Below, piece by piece: positions 5,481 through 9,864 of a DNA stretch of 9,864 nt (the first letter of the stretch is position 1; every line of letters begins with the position of its first letter). The stretch lies in the NCBI GenBank assembly GCA_900550295.1, contig URRM01000060.1, forward strand, positions 1 through 9,864, read 5' to 3'. Position numbers and translations under genes: made by a program. The DNA comes from an uncultured bacterium. Lineage in GTDB: Bacteria; Cyanobacteriota; Vampirovibrionia; Gastranaerophilales; Gastranaerophilaceae. The notes beneath the pieces are model-generated. The model searched no databases and was not told the DNA's origin. It saw nothing but the letters and a program-made list of their open reading frames with translations.

Positions 5481-5651
5481 CTATGTTAAGCCTTCATTCC
5501 ACCAAGTACAGTCATAAATTTGCCCCCCTGTTATATATGGAGGTGTTGTATTTTTTTCATCTAAATCAATATAGGCTTTTGCTTCCAAATGACTTACACA
5601 CAGCATCATTACTACTGCTAATGACACTATAGACAAGATTTTTAATTTCAT
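5481..5651 (-). CDS. Small secreted peptide (56 aa), possibly prematurely truncated
   Basis: The ATG at 5651 lies 12 bases after the dGTPase stop on the same strand, with AAGGA (5662-5658) 6 nt ahead, so cotranscription with dGTPase is likely. Residues 1-26 are a signal peptide: Lys at 2 and 4, hydrophobic core ILSIVSLAVVMMLCV, and an AKA cleavage site before Y27. The mature peptide is 30 residues, rich in Thr, Pro, Tyr and Trp, with one Cys (GGQIYDCTWWNEGLT end) and then TAG. The frame then continues as DYFIKCKTPAQHCQY, a TGA, and KMVLEVFNCRIDFEKYWSK before TAA at 5375-5373. The Cys- and aromatic-rich continuation suggests an originally longer secreted protein broken by stops, though chance is not excluded. 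No family is recognised. Confidence 0.6.
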   Translation of the reverse strand: MKLKILSIVSLAVVMMLCVSHLEAKAYIDLDEKNTTPPYITGGQIYDCTWWNEGLT

Positions 5652-5663
5652 TAACTATCCTTT

Positions 5664-6926
5664 TTATGTGAAACTAATAATTTCGTTAAAAATTTTAATT
5701 GCAAATTTATCTGTCATTGCCGAAATAAAGTCAATTACAGCTTTTCTATAAGATTGTTGACTCTTATAATCATAAACAACCTTGTTTTGACATTGCATTC
5801 TTTCTTTTTCATCCAAAGCTATTTCGGTATATCTTACTAACCATTTTCTAAAATAAGATGTTAATGTTGGGTACAATGTAGATTCTTTTTCTATTGCACC
5901 TAAAATATCTTCACCAAAATATTTATCAACTTTTTCAAAAATAGTTTCAATAATCAACCTTGCATATTTTTTGAAAGGTTTTAGTCTATCATGCCCGCAA
6001 ATATTTTCAGTATTGTAAGCCTTGATAACTCTCATCATTTCAAATGTACTATCTGTAAACTTCAAGCCGTCTTCAATGTTAGAATTTTGACATAAGTCAC
6101 GAATAAAGTAGTATGTCAAAATATTTGTACTTACATTTTGCAATCTCTCTTTAGGGAATGCAACTTGAATAATGTGTTCTAGCTCTTTCTTTTGTTGTTC
6201 TGTTAATATGTTATAAATCAAAGCATCTTCAATATCTCTGCCTAAATAAGCAATTGTATCTGATAATTTTACAACACAAGCTTCATATGTGAATGGCGAC
6301 AAATGGCTTGCAAATTGAATTGCAGATAAATCGCAGAATTCATCTCTAGGTTTCAAAACTTTATCATTTACTTCTCCGCAGTGGCAAACAATACCATCAC
6401 GAACCGCATAAGTTAAGTTCAAGTTTTGTTGATGTCCTTGATAGTCTGGTAATGTTTCTAAATTATCAACGAAGTTTAAACTATTTCCTTCGTGCCAAAA
6501 ACGTTTTTGAATACCATATTCATTTACGATATCGTTTAAAATATATTCACCTTGATGTCCAAATGGAGCATGACCTAAATCGTGTCCAATAGCAATTGCA
6601 TTAACAAGTTCTAAGTTTAATTTTAAGACTTTTGCGATTGTTTCAGCAATAGATGCCACGTGACAAACGTGTTCAATACGTGTACAAATATGGTCATTAT
6701 CTGTAGCAAAGAAAACTTGTGTTTTGTTCTTTAAGCGTCTGTATGCTGTAGAATGTAAAATTCTGTGTTCATCACGTTCAAAAGGTGAACGTTTGTCATA
6801 ATCCGTCTTATAGATTTCTGTCATACGAGAAATAGCTTGTTCATATTTTGGATTACCCTTGAACATAGCTACACTTGAGAAATCAACTACTTGTTTTTCT
6901 GTTCCGTTAATTAAATTTTCAGTCAT
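5664..6926 (-). CDS. dgt: dGTPase-like HD-domain deoxynucleotide triphosphohydrolase
   Basis: The product is 420 residues, in the usual range of bacterial dGTPase-like proteins. This family hydrolyses dNTPs to deoxynucleoside and triphosphate, controlling dNTP pools, DNA fidelity and sometimes phage sensitivity. The substrate entry block KRSPFERDEHRILHSTAYRR (45-64) leads into NKTQVF. The HD metal site consists of H86 in TRIEHVCHV, H115-D116 in IGHDLGHAPFGHQGE, and D223 in VKLSDTIAYLGRDIEDAL. HEGNS (145-149) corresponds to the conserved H-x-x-N-S/A-Q region. Substrate preference cannot be told, so the symbol is a family label only. No good Shine-Dalgarno precedes the ATG at 6926; a TATACT sits exactly six bases before it. 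The secreted-peptide gene follows 12 bases after the stop. The divergent neighbour is an EF-hand gene. Confidence 0.93.
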   Translation of the reverse strand: MTENLINGTEKQVVDFSSVAMFKGNPKYEQAISRMTEIYKTDYDKRSPFERDEHRILHSTAYRRLKNKTQVFFATDNDHICTRIEHVCHVASIAETIAKVLKLNLELVNAIAIGHDLGHAPFGHQGEYILNDIVNEYGIQKRFWHEGNSLNFVDNLETLPDYQGHQQNLNLTYAVRDGIVCHCGEVNDKVLKPRDEFCDLSAIQFASHLSPFTYEACVVKLSDTIAYLGRDIEDALIYNILTEQQKKELEHIIQVAFPKERLQNVSTNILTYYFIRDLCQNSNIEDGLKFTDSTFEMMRVIKAYNTENICGHDRLKPFKKYARLIIETIFEKVDKYFGEDILGAIEKESTLYPTLTSYFRKWLVRYTEIALDEKERMQCQNKVVYDYKSQQSYRKAVIDFISAMTDKFAIKIFNEIISFT

Positions 6927-6932
6927 AGCAAG

Positions 6933-6938
6933 AGTATA
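6933..6938 (-). promoter_or_regulatory. -10 box abutting the dGTPase start codon
   Basis: The minus strand reads TATACT, then CTTGCT, then ATG (6926). Transcription from this box would start at or next to the ATG, predicting a leaderless mRNA. The matching -35 position is poor (ATTTCT-like), so this is weaker than the similar arrangement at 2338-2366. Confidence 0.35.
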
Positions 6939-7040
6939 ACCTATTTTTTAAGATAAGAAATACATTAAATATATGAAATTTATGTATAAATTTGTAAAGT
7001 TACTCTAAAAAACATGCAATAAATTCCTTATTTATAAGTT

Positions 7041-7046
7041 TATAAT
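7041..7046 (+). promoter_or_regulatory. -10 box for the short EF-hand gene
   Basis: A perfect TATAAT lies 32 bases before the ATG at 7079. No convincing -35 box is seen at 16-18 bp. The predicted leader is about 26 nt, with only GGA (7068-7070) as a weak ribosome site. Confidence 0.4.
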
Positions 7047-7078
7047 ATTATAGCAATTTACAATTATGGAAATTTTTA

Positions 7079-7420
7079 ATGGATTACACAACAGGCATAA
7101 ATAACAAAACTCTAAAACGCAACGTTGGAGAAGTTATGAAACAATATGATCCTAACGGTAACGGTTATGACAAAAAAGAAATAAAAGATATACTGAAAGG
7201 CTCTGTTTCTATTTTTGGAAAACCCTTTATAACAAATAAAGTTATAAGTGAAGTTCAAAATCGATTTGATAAAAACAAAGATGGCATAGTTTCAGAAAAA
7301 GAAATAGATTCTTTCTTGAAAAAGAACTACAATATAAACTTAAAAGATGCTAAAGAAATGACAGTGAAAGATTTAGCAAATAAAATTCAAGCACAAGACA
7401 AAGCAAAAAAGAAAAAATAA
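7079..7420 (+). CDS. Short EF-hand calcium-binding protein
   Basis: The product is 113 residues, with no signal peptide or membrane segment. Two calcium-loop segments form a pair about 40 residues apart, as in a calmodulin-like lobe. Loop 2, DKNKDGIVSEKE (64-75), is canonical, with D, N, D at loop positions 1, 3, 5 and E at 12. Loop 1, DPNGNGYDKKEI (24-35), has D, N, N at 1, 3, 5 but its Glu at position 11, one residue early, so it may bind calcium weakly or differently. The tail is strongly basic (KDKAKKKK-like end). Paired helices around each loop are plausible (KRNVGEVMKQ before loop 1). The gene is monocistronic: its own -10 box lies upstream and a 17-bp hairpin follows 14 bases after the stop. 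The calcium role is inferred from motif only; no partner is apparent. Confidence 0.78.
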   Translation: MDYTTGINNKTLKRNVGEVMKQYDPNGNGYDKKEIKDILKGSVSIFGKPFITNKVISEVQNRFDKNKDGIVSEKEIDSFLKKNYNINLKDAKEMTVKDLANKIQAQDKAKKKK

Positions 7421-7434
7421 TGCATAAAAATACT

Positions 7435-7473
7435 CAATAAGGCGGTCAAGATGTGGTCTTGACCGCCTTATTG
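7435..7473 (+). terminator. 17-bp perfect hairpin between EF-hand gene and pyk
   Basis: CAATAAGGCGGTCAAGA (7435-7451), loop TGTGG, and its exact complement (7457-7473). AT-rich outer pairs give TTATTG at the 3' side in place of a pure T-run. It likely ends the EF-hand transcript. The last three bases are shared with the -35 box of the pyk promoter. Confidence 0.75.
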
Positions 7474-7498
7474 TATTGTAAAATTTACCGATTATAAT
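7471..7498 (+). promoter_or_regulatory. Promoter of the pyk operon
   Basis: TTGTAT (7471-7476), a 16-nt spacer, and perfect TATAAT (7493-7498). The start would be near 7505, giving a leader of about 47 nt that ends in AAGGGA, 8 nt before the pyk ATG. The -35 box begins inside the upstream hairpin's 3' arm. Confidence 0.55.
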
Positions 7499-7551
7499 AT
7501 ATAAGTGTAAAAAGTACATTTAAAAAGAATTTTTATATAAGGGATAATTTT

Positions 7552-8991
7552 ATGATTAAACAAAAAAGAAACAAGACAAAAATCGTTGCAACACTTGGGC
7601 CTGCAAGTAGTGAAGAAGAAATTATTGAACAATTAGTGACAGCCGGAGCTACAATGTTCCGTTTAAATACTTCTCACAATACTGCAGAAGAACACGCAAA
7701 AACAATTGAAAAAATTAGAGCTATAGAAAAGAAATTAAAAGTATTCATTCCTATTTTAGTAGACTTACAAGGTCCAAAAATCAGAGTTGGAAATTTAATT
7801 AACCCAATACCACTTGAAGTAGGTAAAGAATTAGTTTTGGAATACGGTTTAGAACAAACTGATCCTGAAATTGTACCGGTAGACTACAAAGGTATTGCAG
7901 ATGACGTTCACGAAGGAGAATGCATTTTACTTGATGACGGAAAAATTAAAATCCAAGTTACAAAAAAAGAAGGCAAAAGAGTTTATGTAAAAGTTTTACA
8001 CGGCGAGCTTTTAAAACCTAGAAAAGGTATCAATGTTCCGGGAGGAACCGGTAGTGTTTCAGCAATTACTGAACGTGACGTTGAATATATTAAATTTGCC
8101 GTTGAACACGAAGCAGATTACATTGCATTATCATTTGTAAGGGATAAAGATGATGTATTATTAGCTAAAAAATATATCAGCCACTTTGGTGCAGACATTC
8201 CTGTAATTTCAAAAATTGAAAAACCGGAAGCTGTTGAAAATATTGAAGAAATTTTAGATGCAACAGATGCTGTAATGGTTGCCAGAGGTGACTTAGGGAT
8301 TGAATTATCACCTGAAAAAGTACCAATGGTTCAAAAACAAATCATTGAATCTGCATTCAACCACAGAAAAACTTGTATCGTAGCAACTCAAATGCTTGAA
8401 TCTATGATTGAAGAACCAATTCCAACAAGAGCAGAAGCATCTGACGTTGCAAACGCAATTCTTGATGGCGCAGATGCAGTAATGTTATCTGGTGAAACTG
8501 CCATGGGTAAGCATCCGGTTGAAGCAGTAAAAATGATGGCAAAAATTGCTAGAGATGTTGAAAGTAGCCCATTCTGCTGCTATAACATCGACTTAGAAAT
8601 GAATGAAGATTACGAACCAACTCCTCAAGCAATCGCAAGTGCTGCAGTTAAAATGGCAGATTACTTGGGAGCAAAAGCAATTCTTGCATTCACTCACACC
8701 GGATACACAACAAGATTGTTGTCAAAATTAAGACCACAAGTTCCTGTAATTGCAGTTTCTGATATGGAAAAAACTTGTAGAAAATTGAACTTGTACTGGG
8801 ATATTCACCCAACATTAAAAAATTGGGATGTAGATTTAACAGACAACTTGTTGAAAAAAATAGACAAGTTACTACTTGAAAAAACGACATTCCAAAAGGA
8901 TGATAGAGTAATCATCATTGGTTCAATCCCAAAATTAATTACAGGTAGAACAAACTTTGTACGAGTACACAGAATGTGTGCATTCCAATAA
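7552..8991 (+). CDS. pyk: Pyruvate kinase
   Basis: The enzyme makes pyruvate and ATP from phosphoenolpyruvate and ADP, the last ATP-yielding step of glycolysis, in the cytoplasm. The 479 residues give the standard three-domain form without the extra C-terminal PEP-utilising domain of some Firmicutes. N-terminal KIVATLGPAS (10-19) and MFRLNTSHN (35-43, R37) begin the barrel. The usual NFSHG is NTSHN here. DLQGPKIRVG (71-80) opens the B domain, which ends near KGINVPGGTGSVSAITERD. The catalytic Lys221 and metal ligand Glu223 lie in ISKIEKPEA, and Asp247 in VMVARGDLGIEL. The signature TRAEASDVANAILDGADAVM with MLSGETA (about 292-317) closes the active site. The C-terminal regulatory domain is about 350-479. 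AAGGGA precedes the ATG. Tandem TAA TAG stops end it, 12 bases before the next gene, which is surely in the same operon. Confidence 0.97.
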   Translation: MIKQKRNKTKIVATLGPASSEEEIIEQLVTAGATMFRLNTSHNTAEEHAKTIEKIRAIEKKLKVFIPILVDLQGPKIRVGNLINPIPLEVGKELVLEYGLEQTDPEIVPVDYKGIADDVHEGECILLDDGKIKIQVTKKEGKRVYVKVLHGELLKPRKGINVPGGTGSVSAITERDVEYIKFAVEHEADYIALSFVRDKDDVLLAKKYISHFGADIPVISKIEKPEAVENIEEILDATDAVMVARGDLGIELSPEKVPMVQKQIIESAFNHRKTCIVATQMLESMIEEPIPTRAEASDVANAILDGADAVMLSGETAMGKHPVEAVKMMAKIARDVESSPFCCYNIDLEMNEDYEPTPQAIASAAVKMADYLGAKAILAFTHTGYTTRLLSKLRPQVPVIAVSDMEKTCRKLNLYWDIHPTLKNWDVDLTDNLLKKIDKLLLEKTTFQKDDRVIIIGSIPKLITGRTNFVRVHRMCAFQ

Positions 8992-9003
8992 TAGAGGTAA
9001 AAA

Positions 9004-9819
9004 ATGAAAACACCGTTAAATTTAAAAGTAGACAAAGAAAAATGTGTAAAATGTGGGCTATGTGCAAAAGATTGCCTTGTTCATGCAATTCAAATTAACG
9101 AAGAAGGATATCCTTACAGTAATGCAACAAACTGTTTAGGTTGCCAACACTGCCTTGCAATTTGCCCTCAAGGTGCAATTTCAGCATTTGATTTAAACCC
9201 TGAAAACTCATTAACAAAAGCTAATGTAGCTTCAGAAGAAATGTTTAAATTAATTGCAAACAGAAGAAGTTGCAGACAATATAAACACGAAAATATTGAT
9301 ACTGAAAAAATGGCAAAATTGAAAGATATGTTGAATTACGTTCCAACAGGTTGTAATTTCAAAGACTTACATTTTTCAATAATTGAAGACGTTAACGTTA
9401 TGGAATCAGTAAAAGATGATTTATACACAGATTTACAAAAAATCGTAAGATTTATGCCATTCGGTTCAGGTTCAAAATTAAAAAGTTACAAAAATGCAAT
9501 AATGAAACGAAACAATGATTTTATTTTCAGAAATGCACCTCATGCAATTATTGTATCAGTCAATAAAAAAGCACCTTGCAAAAACATCGATCCGACAATT
9601 GCATTAAGCTATTTTGAATTATACGCACAAACATTAGGACTTGGAACACTATGGTGTGGTTTGGGCTATTGGACAATTCCTTTAAGCAAAAAAGTTATGA
9701 AACGTTTAGAAATACCTAAAACACATAAAATTGCTTATGTTATGTTGTTCGGCAATCCTGCTGTTGATTATAAACGTTCAATTCAACCTGAAAAATACGA
9801 GTTTACAACAGTTAAATAA
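9004..9819 (+). CDS. Ferredoxin-nitroreductase fusion protein
   Basis: The product is 271 residues. Residues 14-24 (CVKCGLCAKDC) and 44-54 (CLGCQHCLAIC), each followed by Pro or Val-His-x-x-Ala/Gly-Ile type turns, bind two [4Fe-4S] clusters, as in a bacterial ferredoxin. From about 80 on is an FMN-dependent nitroreductase fold. It has the RRSCRQYKHENID entry, a substrate/flavin segment TGCNFKDLHFSII where relatives have Ser-Gly-x-N-x-Q, APHAIIVSVNKKAP, and the C-terminal GLGTLWCGLGYWTIPL and AYVMLFGNPAV blocks. The clusters presumably feed electrons to the flavin; the substrate is not known. AGAGG stands 7 nt upstream of the ATG in the 12-bp gap after pyk. Cotranscription with pyruvate kinase suggests a tie to central redox or fermentative metabolism, which is inference. 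Complete at both ends. Confidence 0.92.
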   Translation: MKTPLNLKVDKEKCVKCGLCAKDCLVHAIQINEEGYPYSNATNCLGCQHCLAICPQGAISAFDLNPENSLTKANVASEEMFKLIANRRSCRQYKHENIDTEKMAKLKDMLNYVPTGCNFKDLHFSIIEDVNVMESVKDDLYTDLQKIVRFMPFGSGSKLKSYKNAIMKRNNDFIFRNAPHAIIVSVNKKAPCKNIDPTIALSYFELYAQTLGLGTLWCGLGYWTIPLSKKVMKRLEIPKTHKIAYVMLFGNPAVDYKRSIQPEKYEFTTVK

Positions 9820-9846
9820 AAATTTAATTTAGAATAAATTAACAGA

Positions 9847-9864
9847 AAAAGAGGCGCAGCCTTC
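9847..9864 (+). terminator. Possible left half of a terminator, cut by window edge
   Basis: AAAAAGAGGCGCAGCCTTC begins like an A-run plus GC stem (AGGC-GCA-GCCT) 28 bases after the nitroreductase stop. The 3' arm and any T-run fall outside the window. Confidence 0.35.

Larger units (their letters stand above)
4861..5663. other. Decayed intergenic zone between TRL terminator and dGTPase
   Basis: About 800 bp contain no intact long gene. The zone holds an orphan 39-codon ORF (+), a 5'-deleted XRE regulator remnant (-), and a small secreted-peptide gene (-) whose downstream frame is broken by stops. Stretches 4861-4957 and 5338-5372 show nothing recognisable. This looks like a site of repeated deletion or gene turnover. 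Confidence 0.55.

Noticed and set aside
8690..9035. Minus-strand frames across the end of pyk and the start of the nitroreductase gene
   Set aside because: Cys/Phe-rich antisense of two confident genes.

Overview
The window is AT-rich chromosomal DNA from a low-GC bacterium. Housekeeping genes (pyruvate kinase, dNTP triphosphohydrolase) sit among accessory genes: EF-hand proteins, a TRL-like secreted protein, decayed fragments and one end of a phage-like module. AT-rich codon use, calcium-loop proteins and the TRL-like exported protein together recall gut Gastranaerophilales (Vampirovibrionia/Melainabacteria). That assignment is a guess from family content, and a low-GC Firmicute cannot be excluded.

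Layout. Positions 1-1153 (+) hold a DUF4417 gene cut by the window edge, and overlapping its stop a glycine-rich basic protein of the type seen in phage and mobile modules. It collides tail to tail with a minus-strand gene (1015-2331) encoding a membrane protein that combines a FliF/YscJ-like ring-building segment with TPR repeats. Both 3' ends look truncated at a junction near 1120-1150. The TPR gene has a near-consensus promoter placed so that its mRNA should be leaderless. A 498-bp gene-free stretch follows (2332-2829), with an array of AAGGATAA-type repeats and hairpins. Next, on the minus strand, are a two-EF-hand protein (2830-3459) and a hexapeptide-repeat acetyltransferase (3594-4142). 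A divergent spacer of about 310 bp leads to a small exported TRL-like protein (4454-4756), closed by two tandem strong hairpins.

Positions 4861-5663 are a decayed zone: a 39-codon orphan ORF, the C-terminal remnant of an XRE-type regulator, and a small secreted-peptide gene whose frame appears to continue through two stop codons. That peptide gene lies 12 nt behind a dGTPase-like HD gene (5664-6926, minus), so the two are probably cotranscribed. Divergent from dGTPase is a short EF-hand protein (7079-7420, +) ending in a 17-bp hairpin. The hairpin's distal arm overlaps the promoter of pyk (7552-8991). Twelve bases after pyk is a ferredoxin-nitroreductase fusion gene (9004-9819), forming a two-gene operon.

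No complete novel defence or mobile system is visible. The features most worth a second look are the ring-building/TPR membrane protein with its leaderless promoter, the gene-gene junction at about 1.13 kb, the AAGGATAA array, and the interrupted secreted-peptide gene.
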